From Nibribacter roseus (GTDB lineage Bacteria; Bacteroidota; Bacteroidia; Cytophagales; Hymenobacteraceae): a stretch of 64,000 nucleotides of DNA. The notes under the pieces are model-generated. The model was not told the DNA's origin and made no database searches. It saw nothing but the letters and a program-made list of their open reading frames with translations. The stretch spans positions 496,001 through 560,000 of the forward strand of contig NZ_JBHSYQ010000016.1 in NCBI RefSeq assembly GCF_042662225.1, in the 5' to 3' direction. This document shows, piece after piece, positions 16,276-25,467 of this stretch. Within the stretch, counting starts at the first letter, position 1, and each line of letters starts with the position of its first letter. Made by a program: the position numbers and the translations under genes.

Positions 16276-16283
16276 GCTCTAAC
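16276..16283 (-). repeat. Cassette array start (R'-type end, no full site)
   Basis: GCTCTAAC here reads GTTAGAGC on the minus strand, identical to the end of cassette 7 at 15696-15703. This marks where the first cassette joined its neighbour. The sequence beyond (16284-16310) is only weakly like the attC core, so it may be a decayed attC or an attI. Confidence 0.55.
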
Positions 16284-16769
16284 TACCGGCTAGCAGGAGT
16301 CGGACTACCACTATCTGCACAATAGCTGTAGTTTGTCTTATCTGTACTGCTACGGCTTCTTTTTTTGGCATTCCGCCATTACTAATACAATATAAATAAT
16401 AGGCAGCAGGTTCGCAACTGAATGTTATAAATGCCTTTTTAAGCTTAAAAAAAAGCTTTTCCCGTTCCTATAAACAAAACAAATGCGATGTAAGATTAGT
16501 GTGAGGGGGAATGCCGTAGCCGTATGTTTTACGTATATAAACGTATTATACGTAAAGCTTACGGATAAAAACAGCTTGCAAATTTTACATTTCTACTCCT
16601 AGGTTTGTGCTGCATCAGTGCTTTCAATTACTTATGAAGCATTACAGTCAGTTCGTACAGGCATATTGCCAAGACTCCTCTCCCCCCTTAAATTCAAAAC
16701 TTTCATATATCCACTCCGCTGCCCCTGCCGTATAGACGTAGGTATTCTTGAACTTGAAAAATAAAAAAT
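16284..16769. other. Non-coding stretch upstream of the cassette array
   Basis: About 490 bases with no believable gene and no integrase fragment on either strand. It contains a short palindromic A+T stretch (TTTACGTATATAAACGTA with repeats of TACGTA near 16530-16556) and AAGCTT-containing repeats near 16440-16460. Nothing else was recognised. Confidence 0.5.
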
Positions 16770-17207
16770 ATGAGCTCATTAGCAGACAAAGGAATGAAGC
16801 TTTCGCAGAATGCTTTTTTCAGTTACATTATAACCAAGGCCTCGGGCCTCATGAACAAGCCGGTAAAGGTGGGGCTCTTGCTCACGACGGCCTACCATAA
16901 ACTTACTGACGCTAACAGCACCGAGAGTGGAATTGACCAACTAAAGAACATCATGTTCCGCTTTATCAGGTTGGTGAAAGCCTACTACAATGGCACCTAC
17001 CGTGATATTGACACCAAGACACTGTTACTGGGCGTAGCTGTGCTCCTGTATGTAGCCACCCCCATTGATATTGTGCCAGATTTTATTCCTGTCATAGGCT
17101 TAGCAGATGACCTGAGCCTGGTGGCTTGGTTTATCTCTGCCTTTCAGGATGAACTACAGAAATTTCAGGTCTGGGAAGAAAGTGGTACAGCGGTAGGTCA
17201 TTCATAG
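16770..17207 (+). CDS. DUF1232 (YkvA-like) small membrane protein
   Basis: 145 residues. The DUF1232 signature is clear: LLLGVAVLLYVATPIDIVPD followed by FIPVIGLADDLSLVAWF at about 89-125, a membrane-associated hairpin with an Asp-rich turn. The family is widespread and of unknown role. ATG at 16770 after AATAAAAAAT. It is followed by a large palindrome at 17233-17296. Confidence 0.85.
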   Translation: MSSLADKGMKLSQNAFFSYIITKASGLMNKPVKVGLLLTTAYHKLTDANSTESGIDQLKNIMFRFIRLVKAYYNGTYRDIDTKTLLLGVAVLLYVATPIDIVPDFIPVIGLADDLSLVAWFISAFQDELQKFQVWEESGTAVGHS

Positions 17208-17232
17208 AAGAAGTATAGCACCAAATGTTAGA

Positions 17233-17296
17233 AGCAGAAGCGCTCTGTTTTTGGCCTGTTTTGTAGAAAACAAGCCAAAAACAGAGCGCTTCTGCT
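17233..17296. repeat. Long-armed dispersed palindrome
   Basis: Perfect 23-base arms beginning AGCAGAAGCGCTCTGTTTTT and ending in GGC, with an 18-base centre CTGTTTTGTAGAAAACAA. The inner part is the common CTGTTTTTGGC element; the outer arms extend the pairing. It may end the DUF1232 transcript, but it lacks a clean U run. Confidence 0.85.
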
Positions 17297-17414
17297 ATAG
17301 GGCAAATTATGAACTCTAACTGTGTTTGTGGTAATTGTACAAGAACCTGCACAAGAAATAGAAATTACTAACAACCGTTTTGTAAATTTGAAACAACACA
17401 ATCAAAACAAACTT

Positions 17415-19640
17415 ATGATAAACCGCAAACAGATATGCCTTTGGGTGGCCTTGGTTCTGGCCTCCTTTAGAAGCTGGGCGGCTCCGCCCGATGAAGGCAT
17501 GTGGCTGCCTATGCTCTTGAAGCAAATGAACGAGGCCGACATGCAGAAAAAAGGCATGCGCCTCTCTGCCGAAGATATTTACAGCATTAACAAGTCTAGC
17601 CTGAAAGACGCCATTGTGCAATTTGGAGGTGGCTGTACCGGCGAGATTATCTCAAACCAAGGCTTGCTACTCACCAATCACCACTGCGGCTACAGCCAGA
17701 TACAGTCGCACAGTTCGGTAGAGAATGACTATCTGACCAATGGATTCTGGGCCATGACCCGCGAAGAGGAAAAGCCTAACCCTGGCCTTACCGCTACCTT
17801 TATTGTGCGCATGGAAGACGTGACAAACCAGATACTGGGCGATGTGCCTCCGGGGCTGGCAGAAGCCGAGCGCGAGCGTCGGGTACAGGCCAATATTCAG
17901 AAGGTTCGTAGTCAAGCCACCGCCGGAACGCATTATGATGCCATTATCCGTCCGTTTTTCTACGGCAACGAGTACTACATGTACATTACTGAAACTTTCC
18001 GTGACATACGCATGGTAGGCGCTCCGCCTGAAACCATAGGTAAGTTTGGCGGCGACACTGACAACTGGATGTGGCCCCGCCATACCGGAGATTTCTCGTT
18101 GTTCCGCATTTACGCTGGTCCAGATAACAAACCGGCAGCCTATTCGCCAGACAACAAGCCCTACACGCCCAAGCACCACCTGCCTATTTCCTTAGCCGGT
18201 GTGCAGCAAGGTGATTTTACAATGGTGTTTGGCTTTCCGGGTAGAACCAATGAGTATTTGCCTAGCATGGCCATCAAGGAAATCTATGAGATTTCTAATC
18301 CGGCTAAGATCAAGATTCGCACCACCAAACTGGGAATACTGGACCAGGACATGAAAGCCGACCCCAAGGTGCGCATTCAGTACGCCGCTAAATATGCTAG
18401 CATCAGCAACTACCATAAAAAATGGATAGGTGAAAACCGGGGGCTCCGTAAACTAGACGCCGTAGCCCGTAAACAGGAACAGGAGCAAAAATTCACCCAG
18501 TGGCTAAATCAGGAAACCGGCCGGAAGAACACCTATGGCGACGTGTTGCCGCAGTTCGAAAAGAACTACGCCAGCCTGGCTAACGGCATCACCCTCTCCC
18601 GCGACTATTTTTTGGAGGCTGGTTTGGGCGTGGAGCTGATCAATCTTTCACAGGGATATGTACAGTTGGCTTACCTGCTGCAGCAGAATCTGAATAGTCC
18701 TGAGGCGCAGACGCAAATTGAGAAACTACGGAGCTCTGCCCCTGGTTTCTTCAAAAACTACAACATGCCCACAGACAAGAAAGTGTTTGCCGCCCTGCTG
18801 GACATGTACTACCAAGACGTAGACCGCAGTTTCCACCCTGAAATCTTCGGCACTGTTACCCAGAAGCACAAAGGCAACTGGAACGCCTATGCCAATGAGG
18901 TATACGCCAATTCTTCACTCACCTCTTTGCAACAGGTAAACGAATTGCTTTCTTTAAAACCAGCTGAAATGCTGAAGCGGTTACAGCGTGACCCAGCGGT
19001 TCAGCTAACCAGCAGCCTCATTGAAAACTACCGCATTAAAACGCTGCCTGCCTACACAACCCTTACCGACCAAAATACTCTCCTGAACCGCACCTTTTTG
19101 CAGGGGCTGCGGGAAATGATGACCAACAAGAAGTTTTACCCAGATGCCAATTCTACGCTGCGGGTATCTTATGGTCAGGTAGAGGGGTATCAGCCAGCCG
19201 ATGGCGTGAACTATGCCTACTACACTACCCTGGAGGGAATCTTAGAAAAGGAAGACCCCAACGTGGCAGATTACAAAGTACCCGCTAAACTGAAGGAACT
19301 GTACCAGAAAAAGGATTACGGCTCTTACGGAGTAAACGGTACCATGCCAGTGGCGTTTATTGCCTCTAACCACACCACCGGAGGCAACTCAGGTTCACCG
19401 GTCATCAACGCCGATGGCGAGTTAATAGGCCTCAACTTTGACCGTAACTGGGAAGGCACCATGTCTGATATTATGTATGATCCGGAGCGGGTTCGGAATA
19501 TTTCGGTAGATGCCCGCTACATCCTGTTCGTAATTGATAAATTTGCCGGAGCCGGACACTTGGTGAAGGAAATGACATTGGTTGACAGAAAAACATCTAC
19601 GCCTGAAAAACCTGCTACAAAGGCCAAGGCTAAAAAGTAA
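17415..19640 (+). CDS. S46 family dipeptidyl-peptidase (DPP7/DPP11 type)
   Basis: Periplasmic exopeptidase that removes dipeptides from oligopeptides. Start chosen at the ATG at 17415 (MINRKQICLWVALVLASFRSW), which begins a signal peptide; a GTG at 17322 would bury it. This gives 741 residues, near the family's ~720. The trypsin-like triad includes the His in TNHHCGY (87-93) and the Ser in GGNSGSP near the C-terminus. The S1-site segment reads NFDRNWEG with Arg, the residue I associate with Asp/Glu-specific DPP11 rather than the Gly of DPP7. A TAAATTTG box lies upstream near 17381. Confidence 0.92.
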   Translation: MINRKQICLWVALVLASFRSWAAPPDEGMWLPMLLKQMNEADMQKKGMRLSAEDIYSINKSSLKDAIVQFGGGCTGEIISNQGLLLTNHHCGYSQIQSHSSVENDYLTNGFWAMTREEEKPNPGLTATFIVRMEDVTNQILGDVPPGLAEAERERRVQANIQKVRSQATAGTHYDAIIRPFFYGNEYYMYITETFRDIRMVGAPPETIGKFGGDTDNWMWPRHTGDFSLFRIYAGPDNKPAAYSPDNKPYTPKHHLPISLAGVQQGDFTMVFGFPGRTNEYLPSMAIKEIYEISNPAKIKIRTTKLGILDQDMKADPKVRIQYAAKYASISNYHKKWIGENRGLRKLDAVARKQEQEQKFTQWLNQETGRKNTYGDVLPQFEKNYASLANGITLSRDYFLEAGLGVELINLSQGYVQLAYLLQQNLNSPEAQTQIEKLRSSAPGFFKNYNMPTDKKVFAALLDMYYQDVDRSFHPEIFGTVTQKHKGNWNAYANEVYANSSLTSLQQVNELLSLKPAEMLKRLQRDPAVQLTSSLIENYRIKTLPAYTTLTDQNTLLNRTFLQGLREMMTNKKFYPDANSTLRVSYGQVEGYQPADGVNYAYYTTLEGILEKEDPNVADYKVPAKLKELYQKKDYGSYGVNGTMPVAFIASNHTTGGNSGSPVINADGELIGLNFDRNWEGTMSDIMYDPERVRNISVDARYILFVIDKFAGAGHLVKEMTLVDRKTSTPEKPATKAKAKK

Positions 19641-19675
19641 ACGAAATAACTCCCTGTTTTAGCCCTGCTTTTACA

Positions 19676-19709
19676 AAAATAGCCCGGAAACGTTCCGGGC
19701 TATTTTTTT
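19676..19709. terminator. Bidirectional terminator after the S46 peptidase
   Basis: Stem AAAAATAGCCCGGAA/TTCCGGGCTATTTTT with a short loop and T runs on both strands. It lies between the convergent S46 and SRPBCC genes. Confidence 0.85.
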
Positions 19710-19716
19710 GTCTTAC

Positions 19717-20202
19717 CTAATGGGCTTTGTCAGATACTGGTACTTGACTCAGGGCACTTGCTTCGGCGGCTTGCTTAAAGTAACCCAACCTATTCTTGAT
19801 GTCTGTTTCAAGAATACGAGAGATGATTGGGTTCAGCAATAACTTACCTAGCCAGCCAAACCTTGTCTTAAAATTATAACGGAAGAAAACTCTGATTCGG
19901 CCGTCTATTTCTTCTTTGAAGCGCCAGCTACCCGAGAACTTCTGAAACACCCATGGCCCTTTGGTCATTTCCATAGCCACCTGTCGGGGCGGGTGAAAAC
20001 TGATGTACTTTACCGTCATGCCTATGCCCTTTCTGCTCTCGCAATACGCTTCCACTCCTTTGGCAGCACGCGTAGCCCCAGCTTCCAGCCGTGCCACCCG
20101 CAGGTACCGGTCCCATTCCAGTCGCCTTTCATAATCCTGCGACAGCCAGAACAGCTTTTCCTGTGGAGCGTCTACTAAAACAGAGTTTTCCAGCGTGGGC
20201 AT
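19717..20202 (-). CDS. SRPBCC (START-like) domain protein
   Basis: 161 residues, the usual length for a one-domain polyketide-cyclase/SRPBCC protein. The opening LENSVLVDAPQEKLFWLSQDYERRLEWDRYL is the beta1-alpha1-alpha2 start of the fold with the conserved Trp. The C-terminal helix ends in a short Ala/Ser tail. Likely binds a hydrophobic ligand. It begins 2 bases after the SDR gene, so it is cotranscribed with it. Confidence 0.8.
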   Translation of the reverse strand: MPTLENSVLVDAPQEKLFWLSQDYERRLEWDRYLRVARLEAGATRAAKGVEAYCESRKGIGMTVKYISFHPPRQVAMEMTKGPWVFQKFSGSWRFKEEIDGRIRVFFRYNFKTRFGWLGKLLLNPIISRILETDIKNRLGYFKQAAEASALSQVPVSDKAH

Positions 20203-20204
20203 GG

Positions 20205-21095
20205 CTACTCCTGCTTTTTATCATTTTTGCCTCTTACGGCCTTTTCCACCATATCCCACATCTGCTCTGGCACCTGGTCAAGGTAATTGAACTCGCCGCC
20301 GCCGTACAGCCACTCCCCACCGTCAATGGTCACCACTTCGCCGTTTACATAAGCCGAATAATCTGAGATAAGATACGCCGCCAGATTCGCCAACTCCTGA
20401 TGTTCTCCGTAACGCTTTAACGGAATTCGCTTCAATGGGTCTAGTTCTTTAGCCAGGGCATCTGGGAACAGGCGGCTCCAGGCTCCTTCAGTAGGGAACG
20501 GACCGGGCGCAATGGCATTAGATCGTATACCATATTTTGCCCACTCAGCGGCTAATGAACGGGTCATGGCCAACACACCCGCCTTGGCCGTTGCCGAGGG
20601 CACCACGTAGCCGGAGCCTGTCCAGGCATAGGTGGTGACAATGTTCAGTATAGTCCCCGGCTGTTTCTGCTCAATCCAGTATTTACCTAACGTAAGGGTA
20701 CAGTTATAACTTCCTTTCAGCACAATGTCCACCACCACATCAAACGCCTTGGGGCTAAGCCTTTCAGTGGGGCTGATGAAGTTGCCGGCAGCATTGTTGA
20801 CCAAACCATGCACCGCGCCAAATTTATCTACGGCAGCTTTTAGCATGGCCTCTACTTCCAGCGGTTTACGAACATCGCAGGCAACGGGCAAAACCTGTCC
20901 GTCGGTTAGTTTCACCATTTCATCGGCTGATTCTTGCAATACGTCTAATTTCCTGCTGGTAATTACCAAATTTGCCCCTAACTTAAGGAAATAGATTCCC
21001 ATTGACTTGCCTAGTCCGGTTCCCCCTCCCGTGATAATGATGGTTTTTCCTTTCAAGGCACCATCTCTGAGCATAGGTTCTGAATAATTGGCCAT
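20205..21095 (-). CDS. SDR oxidoreductase, 2,4-dienoyl-CoA reductase-like
   Basis: 296 residues. NADP-binding GGGTGLGKSMG near residue 23, then NNAAGNF at about 100 and LAAEWAKYGIRSNAIAPGPFPTEGAW. The AAGNFISP motif and the position of Lys in SATAKAGVLAMTRSLA fit peroxisomal/bacterial 2,4-dienoyl-CoA reductases, which lack the standard SDR YxxxK. It probably reduces unsaturated fatty acyl-CoAs in beta-oxidation. Paired with an SRPBCC gene 2 bases downstream. Confidence 0.85.
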   Translation of the reverse strand: MANYSEPMLRDGALKGKTIIITGGGTGLGKSMGIYFLKLGANLVITSRKLDVLQESADEMVKLTDGQVLPVACDVRKPLEVEAMLKAAVDKFGAVHGLVNNAAGNFISPTERLSPKAFDVVVDIVLKGSYNCTLTLGKYWIEQKQPGTILNIVTTYAWTGSGYVVPSATAKAGVLAMTRSLAAEWAKYGIRSNAIAPGPFPTEGAWSRLFPDALAKELDPLKRIPLKRYGEHQELANLAAYLISDYSAYVNGEVVTIDGGEWLYGGGEFNYLDQVPEQMWDMVEKAVRGKNDKKQE

Positions 21096-21264
21096 ACGTA
21101 AATTATATAATCATTTAAAGATATAATAGTAGCTGAACATTACTTGAAATTTTATAGAAGGTTCAGCTTCAACAATTTTATTCCTGTTTTACCCGCGGCT
21201 AATTAACAGTTATATTTGCAGTGGCAAAGAAGCAAAGAAAAGAGTACCCCTGTACTCCTGTATT

Positions 21265-23229
21265 ATGACTAAATACCTGTACTTACTCCTTTTTATTTTT
21301 AACGCTTCTGTAGTCTTTGCCGACAACAGCCCGGCTTCTTTGCTCAAGGAGCTGGATACCACTTCCTCAGACACCCGCAAAGTAATTCTACTTAACCAGC
21401 TTTGTAAATATTACTGGGAGGTAGACCCACACCTTTCTATCAGCTACGGTGAAAAAGCCATTGCGCTTTCTACCAAAATAAATAACCAGAAGTTATTAGG
21501 CAACTCACTGAACTATACCAGCATTGGTCACTTCTGGATTAGTGATTTACCCAACGCTTACTATTATGCCCATAAGGCATTGGCCATTAGAATTTCCTTG
21601 AAAGATTCTGCTGGGCTCATCACCAACTACAACTCCATAGGCAATATTTACCTTCGGCAGAAAAAGTACGAATCTGCTTTAGAAAACTACCAGAAAGCAT
21701 TAGACTTAGGCTATAAAATAAATAAATCACAATCTATCAACAGCGCCCTCAGCAATATAGGTGAAGTGTATGAACGGCAGAACAAGCCGGAAAAAGCACT
21801 GCCCATTTACCTGAAGGTATATGAATTAGACAAGCAGACGGGTAACGAGAGAAATATAGCCGTAGATATCCTGAACATAGGTAAAACCCTCTGCAAGTTG
21901 GGTAGAACAAATGAAGGTTTGGAGTACCTTGAAAAAGCACAGGCGCTAAGCAATGACCTGACCAGCGTGATCAGTAGGGTATTCATTTTGCGCCAGCTTG
22001 CGAATGCCTATTTGCAATTAGGTCAACTTGATAAAGCACAGCAGCTGGCGCTGGAGTGTTTAAGCAGTGCCGCCAAATATAAGTCTGGGGAAAATCTGGA
22101 AGGGGCAACATTCATTCTCAGCCAGATTTACCTGGCAAGAGGCGATCATAAAACAGCCAACAAGTACCTTTTGCTGCACAATAAATACCAGGATAGCCTC
22201 CAGACCAATCAGCAGATGAAGTATTTTGCTGAGATGCATTCTAAGTACGAGTCTGATAAGAAAGACTATGAGAATCAACAACTACGCGTAGAGCACCAAT
22301 TCCAAAAAGCGAAGCTTGAGGAGCAAGGAAGGTTGCAGTACATGTTTGGGGCTCTTCTTATTTTGATTGCTATGCTGGCTTTCGTTTTTTTCAACGGCAA
22401 GAAAAAAGAGAAAGCTAATAATGCCCAATTGTCTGAGTTCAACAAGCTGATTCTGCAGAAAAACGAAGACATCAAGCTACAAAAAGACGAACTGGAGAAA
22501 AGCAACCACCAGAAGGATCTGCTTTTCTCTATTATCGCGCATGATTTACGTGGCCCCCTGATCTCATTGCATTCGTTGTTACAGCTGATTTCAATGGGCA
22601 ACTTACCCAAGGAGAAGCTAGAAAGGTTCATACAAGACCTAAACACTCAACAGCAGAACACCATTGGTTTGCTTGACAATTTACTGGCGTGGGCTAAGAT
22701 TCAAATGAAAGGCGTGCGGCTGGAGTCTGAACCGCAAGAGGTAAAGAAATTGGTGCAGGTCAATATCAATTTGCTGCAACCGCAGGCACATAAAAAAAGC
22801 ATTCTGCTCCAGAATAATGTTCCAGATGATTGCTGGGCATTGGTAGATGAAGAAACCATTAAAATGGTGTTCCGCAACCTGCTCTCCAATGCCATTAAGT
22901 ACAGCCATGAAGGTACGTTTGTAGAGGTAACAGCAGACCTGATTTCAAATGACCAGCTCATGATCACGGTGGCAGACGGCGGCGTTGGTATTAGCCCCGA
23001 AAACCAGCTCAAGCTTTTCAGCGCGAATAAATTCAGAGAGAAAGGCACCGCTAATGAAAAAGGCAATGGCCTGGGCCTGATGCTCTGCAAAGAGTTTATT
23101 GAAAGGAACGGCGGCGAAATTTGGGTGGAAAGCCAGGAAGGCAAAGGCACTAAATTCCATTTCACCGTACCAGCCTGCCCTGTTGAGTTAAAACAACAAT
23201 TAGCCGCTGAGGAAGAGGCTCTGGCTTAG
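21265..23229 (+). CDS. TPR-containing sensor histidine kinase
   Basis: 654 residues: signal peptide 1-19, TPR helices about 45-340 (extracytoplasmic), a transmembrane segment at 360-376, a coiled coil at 380-420, HisKA with phospho-acceptor His426 in IIAHDLRGPL, and HATPase_c with N box FRNLLSNAIKYSH and G boxes DGGVGIS and GNGLGL. No receiver domain and no response regulator next to it, so the partner is elsewhere. A TATATTTG box at 21211-21218 may be the -10 element. Confidence 0.93.
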   Translation: MTKYLYLLLFIFNASVVFADNSPASLLKELDTTSSDTRKVILLNQLCKYYWEVDPHLSISYGEKAIALSTKINNQKLLGNSLNYTSIGHFWISDLPNAYYYAHKALAIRISLKDSAGLITNYNSIGNIYLRQKKYESALENYQKALDLGYKINKSQSINSALSNIGEVYERQNKPEKALPIYLKVYELDKQTGNERNIAVDILNIGKTLCKLGRTNEGLEYLEKAQALSNDLTSVISRVFILRQLANAYLQLGQLDKAQQLALECLSSAAKYKSGENLEGATFILSQIYLARGDHKTANKYLLLHNKYQDSLQTNQQMKYFAEMHSKYESDKKDYENQQLRVEHQFQKAKLEEQGRLQYMFGALLILIAMLAFVFFNGKKKEKANNAQLSEFNKLILQKNEDIKLQKDELEKSNHQKDLLFSIIAHDLRGPLISLHSLLQLISMGNLPKEKLERFIQDLNTQQQNTIGLLDNLLAWAKIQMKGVRLESEPQEVKKLVQVNINLLQPQAHKKSILLQNNVPDDCWALVDEETIKMVFRNLLSNAIKYSHEGTFVEVTADLISNDQLMITVADGGVGISPENQLKLFSANKFREKGTANEKGNGLGLMLCKEFIERNGGEIWVESQEGKGTKFHFTVPACPVELKQQLAAEEEALA

Positions 23230-23324
23230 CTCCTGCTCTACTCCGTTTTGCACTTTCATTTATCATTCTTTTCTTATTTCCTACTTAAATAGGTAGCCTT
23301 CACATTCCTGCTTTACTTTGCAGC

Positions 23325-24143
23325 ATGCTTACAAAGAAGATTAGTGTTTTAGGGTGTGGCTGGCTTGGTCTTCCTTTAGCCGAGGAGCTGGTTAGGCTTG
23401 GGTATAAAGTAAACGGATCTACCACCACCCATTCAAAGATTGAAGAACTGCGGAAAAAAGGCATACAGCCGTTTTTACTCTCTTTTCCGGAAAACAGCTC
23501 CAAAACAGCCTTGGCTGAATTTCTAGAAGCAGATGTTCTGGTCTTCAACCTTCCTCCCTCCAAAATAGCCGACACTTACGAGCAGTTATTAGCCACTGTG
23601 TTGGACGCAGCTCCGGCTTGTTTGAAACACATCCTATTCATTTCCTCTACCTCTGTATATCCAGATTTAAACCGAGAGGTCACCGAGATAGATGCTGAAG
23701 CTACACCCAATGCCTCTTCTCTGCTTTTACGCTGCGAGCACCTGGTGCAACAAAAGCCTCAGCTAAAACCTACTGTTGTGCGTTTTGGGGGATTGATGGG
23801 CGGGAACCGGCATCCTGGTAGATGGATGGCTGGTAAAACTGATGTTCCGCAGCCAGAGGCTCCAGTAAACATGATCCACTTAGCGGATTGCGTGAAAATT
23901 CTGGTGCAAATTATTCAACAGGAGAAGTGGGGTTTCACTTTCAATGCTTGCGCTCCAGAACATCCGTCAAGGAAAGTATTCTACACAAAGGCAAGTCTAG
24001 CTCTAGGTCTTACTCCCCCACAGTTTGCAACACAGCAGGAGTGGCAGTTTAAGCGCATCAATTCGGGTTTTCTGCAGCAGGAGCTACACTATCAGTTCAT
24101 ATATTCAGATCCTCTTACCTGCCTCTCCTCTCCGGAGTTCTAA
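23325..24143 (+). CDS. NAD(P)-dependent epimerase/dehydratase-like protein (YeeZ type)
   Basis: 272 residues. The Rossmann motif GCGWLGLPLAEEL (10-22) and SSTSVYPDLN are as in YeeZ-type SDRs; the substrate is unknown. The segment EFSP-like SFPENSSKTALAEF contains half of the dispersed palindromic element in frame (CCGGAAAACAGCTCCAAAAC near 23488). It precedes the HI0933 gene by 52 bases on the same strand. Confidence 0.8.
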   Translation: MLTKKISVLGCGWLGLPLAEELVRLGYKVNGSTTTHSKIEELRKKGIQPFLLSFPENSSKTALAEFLEADVLVFNLPPSKIADTYEQLLATVLDAAPACLKHILFISSTSVYPDLNREVTEIDAEATPNASSLLLRCEHLVQQKPQLKPTVVRFGGLMGGNRHPGRWMAGKTDVPQPEAPVNMIHLADCVKILVQIIQQEKWGFTFNACAPEHPSRKVFYTKASLALGLTPPQFATQQEWQFKRINSGFLQQELHYQFIYSDPLTCLSSPEF

Positions 24144-24195
24144 CTAAATAGAGCTGCTTTTTTTTCCTATTTTTGTAAAAACAAGCCGAAAACAG

Positions 24196-25431
24196 ATGTC
24201 AGAGACCGTAGTTGTGATTGGAGGCGGTGCCGCCGGATTCTTTGGTGCCATCACCTGCGCCGAAGCCAATCCTGCCCTACGCGTGGTTTTGCTGGAGAAA
24301 ACAACTAAACTTCTTTCCAAAGTACGGGTTTCGGGAGGCGGTCGCTGCAATGTGACGCATGCTTGCTTTCAGGCGTCAGTTTTTGCACAGCATTACCCCA
24401 GAGGACTAAAGGCGTTGAAAAAGATGCTGCCGCTGTTTGGGGCCGAAGACACGGTTAAATGGTTTCAGCAACGCGGCGTGAAATTAAAGACGGAGCCAGA
24501 CGGACGCATGTTCCCCCAGTCTAATTCCTCTGAAACCATAGTGGAATGCCTTTTGAATTCTGCCCGAAAGGCGGGTGTAGAAATCAGAACCAGTGTGGCT
24601 GTTCAGCGCATTGCCCCCCTACCCGCCTCAGCATTACCTGATAGGTTTGAGCTACAGCTGAGCAACGGTAGCTCCATAAAGGCAGCTAGGGTTTTGGTAT
24701 CTACCGGCGGAAGCGCCAAAGCAGAGGGTTACCAATGGTTACAAGAGTTGGGGCATACCGTAGAGCCTCCAGTGCCCTCTCTTTTCACATTAAATGTACC
24801 CCAGTCTTCTTTTAAAGATTTGATGGGTGTCTCGGTTCCTAAAGCTAAGGTAAAACTGGTGGGCCAAAAGCTGGAAACAGAGGGGCCATTGCTTATTACC
24901 CACTGGGGACTAAGCGGTCCGGCGGTGCTACGGTTTTCTGCCTGGGGAGCACGTATGCTACAAGAGCAAAAATACCAAGGTACCGCTTTGGTAAATTGGA
25001 CAGGTAATATCACTGAAGAACAGCTACGTGCGCAGTTACAGGAGCGCCGTAAAAGCGAAGCAAAGAAAACTGTTTATACCAATTCTCTCTTCGGGCTTCC
25101 TAACCGCTTGTGGCAGCGAATTTGTGAACTTTCTGATGTGTCAGAAACCGTGAAATGGGCTGAGCTTCCGGGAAAGTCACAGAACAAGCTCATTGAGTAC
25201 CTCATCAGAACGCCATTTGAGGTGAAAGGCAAAACCACCTTCAAGGAAGAATTTGTTACCTGTGGCGGTATCAAGTTATCAGAAATTAATCTGGCCACCA
25301 TGGAAAGCACCAAAGTTACTGGCCTTTTCTTCGCCGGGGAAGTGTTAGACATTGACGGCATTACCGGCGGATTCAATTTTCAGGCTGCCTGGACAGGGGG
25401 TTATCTGGCCGGTAGAGCTATGGCTGTTTGA
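24196..25431 (+). CDS. HI0933-family NAD(P)/FAD-dependent oxidoreductase
   Basis: 411 residues. FAD-binding VVVIGGGAAGFFGAITCAEA at 5-24, RVSGGGRCNVTHA at about 50, and the C-terminal ITGGFNFQAAWTGGYLAGRA are the hallmark blocks of the HI0933/YhiN (BaiN-like) flavoprotein family. Physiological substrate unsettled. ATG at 24196 sits right after a partial palindromic element (GCCGAAAACAG). Confidence 0.93.
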   Translation: MSETVVVIGGGAAGFFGAITCAEANPALRVVLLEKTTKLLSKVRVSGGGRCNVTHACFQASVFAQHYPRGLKALKKMLPLFGAEDTVKWFQQRGVKLKTEPDGRMFPQSNSSETIVECLLNSARKAGVEIRTSVAVQRIAPLPASALPDRFELQLSNGSSIKAARVLVSTGGSAKAEGYQWLQELGHTVEPPVPSLFTLNVPQSSFKDLMGVSVPKAKVKLVGQKLETEGPLLITHWGLSGPAVLRFSAWGARMLQEQKYQGTALVNWTGNITEEQLRAQLQERRKSEAKKTVYTNSLFGLPNRLWQRICELSDVSETVKWAELPGKSQNKLIEYLIRTPFEVKGKTTFKEEFVTCGGIKLSEINLATMESTKVTGLFFAGEVLDIDGITGGFNFQAAWTGGYLAGRAMAV

Positions 25432-25467
25432 TTGTTGATTGTTTATTGCTGATTGTTTTTTTTATCA

